64,000 nucleotides of DNA from Thuidium tamariscinum (taxonomy: Eukaryota; Streptophyta; Bryopsida; Hypnales; Thuidiaceae). Made by a program: the position numbers and the translations under genes. The DNA lies in the NCBI GenBank assembly GCA_947034885.2, contig OX344755.2:4962501-5026500 (forward strand), in the 5' to 3' direction. The notes beneath the pieces were generated by a model that did no database searches, was not told the origin of the DNA, and worked only from the letters and a program-made list of their open reading frames with translations. Each line of letters opens with the position of its first letter. Position 1 is the first letter of the stretch. This document shows positions 11,800-21,731 of this stretch, one piece after another.

Positions 11800-12075
11800 A
11801 GTTAGCCGGCTTTCTAGGAACCCTGGTTTTAGCTGTCGAGATGGCGTGCAAAGTCCGTCGATCAAGGGACTGGGTAGCCGCGCTGCCCACCTGGACAAAA
11901 TCCGTGCTGGAAGGTAGAATTTCCTTTTTTCCTGGTCCCACTGTGCTCTGAACAGTCCGTCTTTTTGTTTTACATAACATTCTTTATGCGAGTGATGTGG
12001 AAAAATTCCACACCAAATCAGAAATTGTTGATGCTCTTGGAGAATTGGTGAGAGCCCGGACAAGGGAAGTATTGT
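11800..12075 (-). promoter_or_regulatory. Distal conserved upstream region of copy B
   Basis: This is the continuation of the region conserved 5' of all four gene copies, displaced from the gene by the 273-bp MITE. The MITE adds about 275 bp to the leader or promoter compared with C and D. Confidence 0.4.
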
Positions 12076-12736
12076 AGGAAAGAATTGATGAATTATTAGT
12101 TCGATGTCAAGCAATCAATTAATAATGTTGAAATTTGTAAACATGATGGAGGTAGGTAAACTGAGGATGAAATTTAATTGGCTAGGGATGATTTAGCTAA
12201 CGCAATGTTTATGCAAGACATTCAATCCTACCTTTGAAGGTGGGTACAGCAAGGTAAATTTTGGGTTCTCTGGGGTTAAAGTGAAAAAAGTCCCCTATTT
12301 TGTGCCAAGACTAGGGTACGTCCTAAACCTCTTAACGCTAGTTTGGATTCTTTCATTGCAAATGTAAATCCAAATTTTTTATTCTTATTTTTTGAAACCC
12401 GGAGTTTATTCCAATAAATCCAGAATTTGCAAAAAATATTAAAAAAATTCCGGCATTTCTCCACGAGGTAAATTCACCTTGTTGGGCCGACCTTCAAAGG
12501 CATGATTTCACATCCTGCAATGTTTAGGGTTGGTTGGCAGACATGACATGACAGCAAGCTTAAGTGTACTGTCCATCGAGCATGGATTTTTTCTAACAAG
12601 CTAGGAACTCAATATCTGAGCCAGACTGAAGTGTGACGCAAGGCGGCGGGCTTCAGTTTGCAGTGCATTGTTCTTTTTCTTCTTATCAATTTTTTGAAAC
12701 TGAAATTAGTGAACTGAAGCCTGGCCGGCTATGTAA
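12076..12736. repeat. Block B spacer
   Basis: A+T-rich DNA with no gene. It is the counterpart of 2360-3250 and 55780-56410. Confidence 0.55.
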
Positions 12737-12999
12737 GAGCATCCCCACCAGGGAGTTCTCTTTCCCTAAAAATTTAGGGAGAGGACCTCAGATGGGGATG
12801 GGGATACAGAAGCTTGTGCGCACCGGTCTCAAAACAAGATCTCTACCCCAAATTTATAGAGAACTCGGTAAAAGTTGGGCCCAATTCTCTATATTCAAGC
12901 TCATATAAAGAACACGCGAGGTCTCATCTCTATAAAGTCAAGGTTGACTGGATTGAGGTCCCAATTTTAGGGAAAGAGAACTCCCTGGTGGGGATGCTC
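12737..12999. mobile_element. PIF/Harbinger-like MITE, copy 1
   Basis: The termini are GAGCATCCCCACCAGGG and its complement CCTGGTGGGGATGCTC. TAA precedes it and TTA (13000-13002) follows. The 263-bp body is non-coding and about as long as copies at 13003 and 52491. Confidence 0.8.
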
Positions 13000-13002
13000 T
13001 TA

Positions 13003-13265
13003 GAGCATCCCCACCAGGTGAGTTCCCTATCCCTAAAAATTTAGGGAGAGGACCTCAAATGGGGATGGGGATACAGAAGCTTGCACGCACCAGTCTCAAA
13101 GCAAAATCTCTACCCCAAATTATAGAGAACTCGCTAAAAGTTGCATCCAATTCCCTATATCCGAGCTCATATAGAGAACTCGTGAGGTCTCATCCCTATA
13201 AAGTCAAGGTTGACTAGATTGAGATCCCAAGTTTAGGGATAGGGAACACCCCAGTGGGGATGCTC
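13003..13265. mobile_element. PIF/Harbinger-like MITE, copy 2, abutting copy 1
   Basis: Same family as the preceding element and in the same orientation, starting straight after a shared TTA. It ends GGGGATGCTC followed by TAA (13266-13268). The body is closest to the copy at 52491-52753. Confidence 0.8.
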
Positions 13266-13287
13266 TAAGGATCCCCATGCCTGCACT

Positions 13288-14338
13288 TTAATCCCTAACT
13301 GCAGGGGACATCATTTCATGGCTTTTGCATTAACAGAAACACTACAACAAAACATGGTAAAAAAAGTCGTACTCAAAATTGAGTGCAATTTTTTGTGCCA
13401 CGTTTTTGTGCATGCGCGTGTAGAGGGCAATCAGATTTTTTTGCAATTTTTCACTACAATTTTTTGAATTTTGGGGCGTGTAATATACCATTGGAAAGAT
13501 ATTTTCAATACCTTTCCAATGGTATATTACACGCCCCACAATTCAAAAAATTGTAGTGATAAATTTCAAAAAAGGCTGATTATGCACATAGTTTGCCCAC
13601 ACAAAACTGTGGCAAAAAAAACCACACTCAATTTTGAGTACAATTTTTTTTATCATGTTTTGTTATAGTGAAGATCATATGGAGAACAATTGAAAGCATT
13701 TTTTCATTCATTTTTGCCTTGTTGATCTTGGAGGGTTACGAAGAGTATCCTGAGTTTGTAGGCTTCCTATTGTTTAACTTCTCATGAATGAGAAGTTAGT
13801 AAAAAAATCGGATCACTAAAATATGCTATTTTCAATGTATTTTGGAAAGTTGTTGCTCCTGTCTCTAAATCTAAAATTTCTCCACAAAAATGATAGTTTT
13901 TGAGTTTGAATCCAATTAACAAAATGAAGGTCATTTATTATAGTTTCTTCTCTGATTGGAAATTTGGAAAAAATCATAAATTTGAATCTTTTATAACAAT
14001 TTGAACTTTGGATGTATTTTCAGTGTCTTCTAGAAAAATTTAGTTTACACCATGATGTTTGCCACTAAAATGTACACACATGGTGAAATTCTCAGATTTT
14101 TTGACATAATTTCCTATTTGATATGATTTTTCTTCACTTTTTCTTCAAAAATTCTCAGAAAAATCAATTTTCCTCAAAAAAATCTGAAATTTCTAGGAAG
14201 TACAGAAGAGATGTAACATCATCCCTGATAAATAAAAACAAAATTTTATTGTACATATTCAGTCCCAAAATGGTAGCAAAGTGTGTGTTGGCATAGGGTC
14301 TGAAAACAGTGGTTATAGGTCCAGCATTTAGGGGTTAA
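13288..14338. mobile_element. TTAA-family element with a nested foldback element
   Basis: TTAA lies at both borders (13288-13291, 14335-14338), with termini TCCCTAACTGCAGGG and CCCCTAAATGCTGGAC. Block D has the exact empty site, GCACTTTAAAGCAACAC at about 57934-57950, with one TTAA. Removing the nested 331-bp element leaves about 710 bp, close to the related element at 48193-48927. Non-coding; piggyBac-like by target and terminus. Confidence 0.85.
13340..13670. mobile_element. Foldback CACTA-like MITE
   Basis: The whole 331 bp is one long imperfect palindrome: the left arm starts CACTACAACAAAACATGG and the right arm, complemented, CACTATAACAAAACATGA. The arms meet near 13505. Because of this, both strands carry almost the same open frame (GRVIYHWK on each), which is an artefact of symmetry. 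CACTA termini suggest CMC/En-Spm origin. Flanking triplets AAA and AAG are only a partial duplication. Confidence 0.75.
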
Positions 14339-14360
14339 AGCAACACTTTAGACATTGTAC

Positions 14361-14396
14361 ACCACTGATCTTCCTCTCAGAAGGAAGATCAGTGGT
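14361..14396. other. Perfect 15-bp hairpin
   Basis: ACCACTGATCTTCCT (14361-14375) and its exact complement (14382-14396) enclose the loop CTCAGA. The block D copy at 57964-57999 has one arm mismatch. Confidence 0.8.
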
Positions 14397-14405
14397 TGAA
14401 AATGT

Positions 14406-14787
14406 TTAACCCTTAAAGGTCAATACAGACGTTCAACGTCCGATGAATGACAGAAAGTCAAGTTGTTTGATGTAGAAATTTTTTTTTCATCCATTTTTTT
14501 CAGTGAATGCGATAATACAAATGTTCTTTGTCTTTGAAGCCCAAAAACAGTGCCACTGAACGCTTCCTCATATTTAGGTGGTGCAAATTGTAAGTAGAAA
14601 CCACGGAGATTCTTAGAAACAATGTTAGAAGCCCTATTGCCCTTCTTGCAATTTGTATGGAGGTAGCAAGCCATGCAGGATTTTGCAAGATCATGAACAG
14701 TGTTTTTCTCACGGTCAAACAATGGATGATGAACAATCCATAGCCTAGCTTTGCCCCACGGTGATCAGTTCGTCATTCAAGGGTTAA
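14406..14787. mobile_element. TTAA-bordered element, copy 1
   Basis: TTAA lies at 14406-14409 and 14784-14787, with termini CCCTTAAAGGTCAATAC and CCCTTGAATGACGAAC. A counterpart occupies 58010-58421, so it predates the B/D duplication. Non-coding. Confidence 0.6.
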
Positions 14788-14819
14788 AGAGTTGCTTCCA
14801 AGTGTAGCCATGGGGATGC

Positions 14820-17800
14820 TCTAAAGCAATTAGGGTTGGGGTGAATTGACCCCCACTTGACCACTTGGGAAAACACTGAAATCTTCACTTTCTACACATA
14901 ATAAAAATTGCAAATTTTGAATTCATATTTGTAATCAGAGGCCCCAAATTAGCTGAGTAATGTATACAAGGTAAGTTAGTCAAGCATAGAATAGGGAGCT
15001 TTTTGTTTTACTTATATCCCTGGAATTACTTGGTGTGGCCAACCGAAGGGGCTAATTCACCAAGTAAGTTGAGGCAAATAGGCAAATCAATAGGTGATTG
15101 TGTATTGGCTTATGAACAACACTCATGTCTTAGGAAAAAGTTTGAGATTTGTGGTTTCAATTTGACGACACAAAATAGTTAAATTAGATTGCCCCAAAGT
15201 AGTCTATCAACATTGGACACTATGTAAATATTTTCACTAGTTGTACATGAATGCACTACATTAGAATTAGGTATTGTTGTAATTGGGATTTATGAACTTC
15301 CATATGTAGAAATGAATTTTTTTTTCAAGATTTGTTGACTTAGATAGCTTGTAGGCAACCTAATTTTAAAGTCAATCTTATTGTGAAGGCAATCTAATTT
15401 TACTATTTTGTATAACCACAAACTAGTGCAATTAAGAAAGAAGTTCATGACAAGAACCCATAGAGAAACACAAACTAAAATTTTAAGAATGTGGACCTTC
15501 TTAAACTGTCCCTAGACTGCAATTAAATAATGTATTTGCCAAATGCTTGACTCTAATTTGCTGATGTACATAAAGGACATATACCAAATCTGATTGAATC
15601 ATTGCTAATTTTAGCAACTTTAGATTTGGAGGCATCTATTGAATAGTTTTAATGGTTTAGGGAGCCAACACTTTGGAAAATCATAGAAGTTACATACGGC
15701 ATCAGAAAAATCTTTTTTTAAAAATATTCATGATTTTCACTTGCTAATATTAGAAAAATATTATTTTTAGAAAAAATTGCCTCCAACTATGCTAAATTCC
15801 TTATTTGGACAGTTTTGGGTGTTTCCACTGTAAATGGTGTCTTGAATGAAAAACTAGTAGGCCACCCCAAGATTTATCATACCTACTATGAAACCATGGA
15901 TGAATTTCTTAGATGATAGTCATGGAGTTCTAGAAAAAGGCTAACCGAACACTAGCTACTGAATGTTATAGAGTTTTTGAAAAAAGTGCTAAGATGGTGA
16001 TCATTTCAAATTTGGTAAAGCATTGTATTTTTACATCCATCCATCTTCTGGAACTAAAAATACTTTCCAATCATGTTCATACATTTTTTAATCCAAATTT
16101 GACAATTTCATCTATATTTTGAATTGAAATGAGAAATTTATAACAAAAAAAGATCACTTTTACCAAACAAGGCATTCATTTTGAAATGATCCAATTTGGC
16201 ACCACAATGCCACCAAAAAGAAGGATGGGTTTGAGACTACCAATTGATGCATGATTAGGCACGTACAATAATTCATACATTGCCAAATTCTGTAATGCGA
16301 CCAGGGAATTCATAATCATTGGCATTGATTGTACTCAACACACTGTAAGGCGGTATTTTCATTTAATCAATCATTTCAGGTATTCTAAACATGATATAGT
16401 GTAAGAAAGAAACACCTATTTCTGCACATGTTCTTTGTCCCTAAACTCATCCAATTACGTCCCTAGACTTTGATGAATGTGTCTTCCATATGCTAAACAT
16501 TGATTTGTTGAGACATTCGAAGGATATATATATTTAACTGTGATTCACTAACAACTAATTTTTGCAAAGTTTAGATTTGAGTGCACCTATGTGACAATTT
16601 CAGTGGTCTATGTAGCCAATACTTTGAAAAATCATAGAAATTACATACAACATCCAAAAAATCTAATTTTTAATAGATATTTATAATTTTCACTTGCTAA
16701 TACTACAAAAATATTATTTAAAAGAATAGATGCCTTCAACTATGCTAGATTATTTATATTGACAATTTTGGGTGCTCCCACCTAGTGCAAGGCAAAGCAA
16801 ATTTTTTCAAAGATGCAACAATAGAAGTTATAGGGATTGCAAAATTTTTGGTAATTTTATCATATTAATTGAAATTACTATGAATTTTGAAAGGCAAAAA
16901 AAGAACAAGTAACATATATAGACAATCTCTAGATTCTTCTAATTCCAGTCATTCAAAGAACTTCTTTCCTACTCACTGCTTCCTACTTTCTTGCACACTG
17001 CTTTTGAACATGTGTCATGAATTTTTAATCCCAACTTTGAAAAGGAGAAAAAATACATTTTGTAGGCAGGTCTTTCTTGGTTGTGTTAGGTTGTAGTTGT
17101 GGGTTGGGTTTTTTTGTTTTTGTATCTCCAAACCACTTGTGGTTAGTACCTTGTGCTCTTATTCTTTTGCAATGAAATTGCATTTTCTTATGTGCCAAAA
17201 GAAATGTAGGAAGAAATTTTCTTACATTTTGTTTTTGAAGCTAAGGTGGATCTTAGTACAACATTAAATAATCATACCAAGTTTTGAAACAAGCAAGTCT
17301 CTACATTTATGTGAAGAAGGATTTGAATTTTGTCTATGTATTGATTGGAAAATTTATTATATGCCTGTATGACGAAATGAGTTTGTGACTGTAGGAAATC
17401 AAAGTTTTTTTTTTTTTAGTGATTTAGCTTTTTTGAAGTATTGGCAATAATTTTCGATGAACTTTGAGGAAGTGGCTACTTTTGTTCATTGTAGGGAGAA
17501 AACAATTTTCCCTAAATAGGTGAATATTAGTGAATTTTTGCTGTGCATAGATTTTGATGATAAAGCAAAAGTGGCAACATATCCATCTTTATAGTAGATG
17601 TATACTAGCCAGAACTAAAAATGTGATCTAATGACTACTATTTGGTGCACGATCTGGTGACTTTGTTTGGAATAATGAGAGAAGTACAAGTGATTATAAA
17701 CTTGTGCTTAACAAATTTAGTGACAATGTTATCTTTTGGTAGGAGGCTAGATGGCTAAATACAATTAGTGGATAGTGAAATTAGGCAAAAAACAACAATT

Positions 17801-17905
17801 TCTACTCCTTAAATTCCTTCAGTAAAAGCAAAGTACATGGTCGGTGGGTGAATTTTGACAATTTTTAGCCAATACAAAAAAAATTGGATCAGAGTGTCTC
17901 AGCTT
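14820..17905. repeat. Block B tail, A+T-rich
   Basis: No gene is supported in about 3.1 kb. 14820-15500 matches 58465-59130, 15507-16395 matches 62690-63575, and 16000-17930 matches 31980-40030 after removal of insertions there. The open frame at 16887-17096 is disrupted in the related copy near 37520, so it is not called. Confidence 0.6.
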
Positions 17906-18036
17906 ATTGACATCAACCACCGGTTCTCAATTTCTCATCGATGGTAATTCTTCAATGAATCAGGAAATCAATATCATTCAGGTCTTTGGCGATCATCTGC
18001 AACAACGTTCAATACATGACAGAATTTGCTACTGCA

Positions 18037-18115
18037 GCGACGGAGACGGACCTCGTCCGTTTGAGGGAGCGCTTAGGGTTTGGGGTTTGAGCTGCGCCGC
18101 CGATAGTTCTTTTTG
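18037..18115 (+). repeat. 79-bp inverted repeat, left arm
   Basis: GCGACGGAGACGGACCTCG to a TTCTTTTTG end. It matches the complement of 19337-19415 with only a few differences. The two arms enclose 1.22 kb of otherwise single-copy DNA holding a C2-like exon. Confidence 0.85.
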
Positions 18116-18932
18116 CATTTTCGGTGGTCGTCAGGTACTCTTGAACAATAAGGGTAATCGTATGAGAACTTTGCTCCCGAACAAATGATACCAATTCTGT
18201 CCGTCCTCCCAAGTTCCTAACTCGCAATAATACTTTTCTCAATCGATCGATCGGATTCGTAGTTTCGCAAGCATCGATCTCGGCTCATTGGGCATTGAGT
18301 GTTTTCTGTTTACAAAATTAATCGCATGCATTGCTTCCAATGCCATTCGAATTCCGTAAAAATGTCTGATTGGTGCAATGCGCGTCGTTGAAATATCACG
18401 GTGAACCCTCAATGCGAAAGAAAGTGAAATGACATTTAGCAAGCCAGGAGGTGTGTTTGTGTTTGTGAAAATCACGTACTTATCACCGGTCATCAGTGCA
18501 CAATACAATGATCAAAAGGCAATTTGTGTATGAATTTATATTTCAAATGGTAAGCACAATTGCACAACAAGGTAATGTTAATGTGAATGGTGCATAAATT
18601 GATTGAAATGTTGATCACCAATTCAACCAGCAAGACTGAAACTATCTTGTAGGTCGGGAGACGGAAGTTTGATTTGAGATTGTGCAGGAGAACGATGGTA
18701 CGAACTTCCAAAATTTGCTTGCACGCTGTACATACTTGTGCCAACTTTGAGTTGATTTATCTTTTGATTCATCCAAGCTATTCAAATTGATCGGGACAGT
18801 GATCGAGGTACCCATATCCTTCACTGAAACAGTCTAATTTCACTGAAATTCGTCCTCTTCGTTTCAGCTCTGACGCTTTAAAAGCTCCTGCAGTCTGTAC
18901 TTCTGAGACTGGCTTGCAATTTGTTCTGTATG

Positions 18933-19079
18933 TACCAGTACGTCCGCTTGGCCGTTGGAGCTGTGTGAACTGAAAAGAAGATAGTCAAGCACAATCTAAA
19001 TCCGGAGTGGAACCAAGTTTTTGCTGTCGGGAGGGACAAGAATCAAGGCAGGACTTTGGAATTGATTGTTTGGAATGCG
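18933..19079 (+). pseudogene. C2-domain-like exon or gene fragment
   Basis: The plus strand encodes YVRLAVG, then, after an in-frame TGA, KKIVKHNLNPEWNQVFAV followed by RTLELIVWNA. The NLNPEWNQVF core and the following hydrophobic strand are typical of C2 domains of plant synaptotagmin or MCTP type, which bind membranes, often with Ca2+. The segment ends in GCG|GTGAGC, a good donor, and may begin after the acceptor-like GTACCAG at about 18938. Only one strand-pair of a C2 domain is present and I find no partner exons within 1 kb either side. The TGA and the enclosing inverted repeats suggest a captured gene fragment rather than a working gene. An exon of a larger gene remains possible. Confidence 0.55.
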
Positions 19080-19336
19080 GTGAGCTCCCGTTGGTTGTAT
19101 ACTCCCTCTTGATTTGCTTGTCGATGGCTTTACTCTGTTTCAATGTGGATACATAATATGCCAGTGTTCGCATTTTTGGCTGAAATTTTCATTCTCGCAC
19201 AAGAAACATTTCCAAACTACAAAACATATGAGTACCAACGAGTTCAAATTCAAATTCGATATACACTCTGAAAAACCTCAACCCTTGAGAGCCAACTGAG
19301 AGTATCATACACTAAATAAGAACTTGACAAGGGCAC

Positions 19337-19415
19337 CAAAAAGAACAATCGGCGGCGCAGCTCAAACCCCAAACCTTAAGCGCTCCCTCAAACGGACGAG
19401 GTCCGTCTCCGTCGC
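19337..19415 (-). repeat. 79-bp inverted repeat, right arm
   Basis: The complement of 18037-18115. No convincing direct duplication is seen outside the two arms: GCTACTGCA on the left and GGTGCAGCT on the right. Confidence 0.85.
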
Positions 19416-19639
19416 GGTGCAGCTCTGTCGATCAAGGCGCGATGGAACAGTGCGGGTCGGGCTCCATCGGAGGTGGGCCGGCCAAACTGCTGGATCGAAG
19501 CGTGGGCCCGTGGTCGAGCCCGCTCCCCACGTTGCTTGGGCCCACCTTCGAATGGAGGATTTAGCGTCTTGCGAATCTCTTCACGGGGATTCTCTTGGAG
19601 GGGACTTGGGGCACCACCTTTGGCAGGATCTACAAAAGG

Positions 19640-20090
19640 AGGAAATCGTTGCCAATTAGAAACATATCACGTATTCATAAAAAAAATTGCTTAGATGGAC
19701 AACCCTGCTTCACACTCTCACGGTTATAGTCATATTTGTTTCTCGATGAGAATCATAGCTCATAACCCTTCAATAAGCTCATTCCAAGCCCTTTCATCAA
19801 CCAAAAACTAGAACGTTTTGACCAAAGCAACACCTTGGCATTTTGATATGTTCTAATAATGCTCTTCAGCTAGCTTCCCAACTCTCACGCATTATGAAGT
19901 CCAAGATGGTGATATTCAAGGTGACCAATGTTCAAAACACTAGGATTGTTAGTGAAAGTTCTCAGGTAATGCAATTTTGGAAGACAGGTTCAGGAAATAT
20001 AGTACATACCAAGTCCTCAGGTGACAAAGTAGGTCCTATAGTCTGCAACTCTCTTCCAAAATTGAATTATCAAGCATGATTCAAAGAAGT
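19640..20090. repeat. Third copy of the 9.2-9.74 kb segment
   Basis: This is similar to 9230-9740 and 52100-52850, recognisable by an ACAACCCTGCTTCAC stretch. It places B-type flanking DNA next to block C. No coding content is supported. Confidence 0.6.
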
Positions 20091-20120
20091 CACGCATCTT
20101 GTGCCTCCAAGAATCCCTTT

Positions 20121-20726
20121 CTAATTGTGCATATTTAGGACTCCCATACTCCCTGAAATCCAGGACTGGAGAGTGCGAAAGTAGTGGAATTTTGCCCATT
20201 CAACGAAACTGACATTGAAGGCTACCAAAAAACTAGAACACAAGTGAAAAGCTCCGAAGTCTTTCCAAGAAAATTTATGGAAAAACATTTCAAGGAGTTC
20301 AGTTTCCCTCCGAAATGCGATCAACTCGTAAATGGGTTGCTTGAAATGGACCCTCGATCTTAGTAGAGGTGGTGGAAGAGCAATTGGAAGCAATCCATAC
20401 CTTCTTTGGAAGTAAAAAAAGCCATGAAAGGTACTTCTCAATCTCCTTTGGAAGCTCTCAGCCTCTCTCGGAAACTCTTTCAGAACGAAGTCTTTGGAAA
20501 TCTCAATTGCGGAAAGTCGTTGAATGGTGTCTGAAGAAAACGACCCCAACTTCTTATTGTTCGGCAGTTTATACAACACATACTCGTAGTAAGTGGCATG
20601 GTTGTCCGCTTGGATTGTCATGACCTTCCCCGGCTCCAGCACTGGGTGCTCGTGGAGTATGTTAGAATTCCCCTCCGTCACTTGCACGTTGGAACCCGAA
20701 TTGTTCCTCAAGGTGGTCTTCCCCAT
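20121..20726 (-). CDS. Uncharacterised protein, about 201 residues
   Basis: One open frame runs from ATG at 20726 (MGKTTLRNNSG) to a stop at 20121. The frame extends 10 codons further upstream only through a TTG, so I use the ATG. The N-terminal part (residues 1-65, with NVQVTEGN, LEPGKVMTIQ and NATYYEYVL-like HATYYEYVLYK) reads like a compact beta-rich domain. By memory it resembles short plant proteins grouped as DUF7748, but this is tentative. The C-terminal half is rich in Phe, Arg and Leu with no motif I know and may contain unspliced intron sequence. There is no paralogue in the window. The gene lies 3' of copy C on the same strand, with no sign of a functional link. Confidence 0.5.
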   Translation of the reverse strand: MGKTTLRNNSGSNVQVTEGNSNILHEHPVLEPGKVMTIQADNHATYYEYVLYKLPNNKKLGSFSSDTIQRLSAIEISKDFVLKEFPREAESFQRRLRSTFHGFFYFQRRYGLLPIALPPPLLRSRVHFKQPIYELIAFRRETELLEMFFHKFSWKDFGAFHLCSSFLVAFNVSFVEWAKFHYFRTLQSWISGSMGVLNMHN

Positions 20727-20759
20727 TTTGGCTGTGATTGAACTGCATCCCCACAACTT

Positions 20760-21730
20760 TTAAGAGCCAAGAATTCGGTAGCATTCTCACATTCTTGAAC
20801 AGAAGGCAACTCGAGATCCTTTCAAAGGAATCTTCCTAGAGAAGAGTTCAAACTCATATCCTGTTATATTGGTTCAGAGAATAATATAAAGTTGTGGGAT
20901 AGGCTACAACCTCTTATCCATTAGATACTTTGAATTATCTCCACCACTTTTTGTAGTATCATGCTCAATTAGTTCAGAAAGACATTGTTGTGGCTAAGGA
21001 TATACAGCACTTGACTATCCCAGGTGGTCATTCAATGTGGCCTGTGATGCAATTGCATCCATACAGTTTCTAATTAGCGAAGAATGCAGCTCATCCTCTA
21101 AGAGAAACCTTTGGAGTTCACACTGACATCCTACTTTATAACTTTACAAAGAGATTGTTGGAACTCAGGTTCTAGGCTCTTCTCTGATACACTCTTCTAC
21201 CCATTCAATTCTTACAGCACCTATTATTCCACTATTCTCTTTGAACATCACTATCGTCAATTTGAGAAACACACCGCCGCTATTTTTGACGCCAAAATGA
21301 TAAAATTCATCTGCGTTAAGCTCAAGAAACCAAGACGGTAGAGATCTACATTTCAAGCAGGGCACTCTCGAAAGTACGGCAGCCGAGGAATTCCACCAAT
21401 TTAATGAAATTGACGATCATACTAATAACTTCATGTAAGCTTACACTTGATTTACTAAAAAGGATCGTTTTCCTCGTGATTTAATCACAAGCGGAACTAC
21501 AATCAGATTACTAGTATAACGGAAAATAGGAGTTTCCAAAAACATTGGGGACTGGGGGTTTTTAGTAAACTGAAATTTCAACCCTCGTTTCAACAAGCAC
21601 TGAGGATTCAGTAAATCAGGTTGCTGAACTTTCATATATCGTGAAAAATTCTCAATCAATTCACATGAGGATGGGTCTCATGTGTACTCACCAGTAAACA
21701 CGGGGACAATCAATCTGCTCAGAGATCTGA
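20760..21730. repeat. Spacer and block C edge
   Basis: 20760-21100 has nothing I can identify. 21103-21680 matches 1-540 in block A. No gene is supported. Confidence 0.5.
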
Positions 21731-21731
21731 A

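Noticed and set aside
13342..13668. Two similar 65-codon frames on opposite strands
   Set aside because: They are the same sequence read twice in a palindromic foldback element.
14331..14340. Telomere-type TTTAGGG sequence
   Set aside because: Isolated TTTAGGGG copies are the termini of TTAA elements and are not arranged in tandem.
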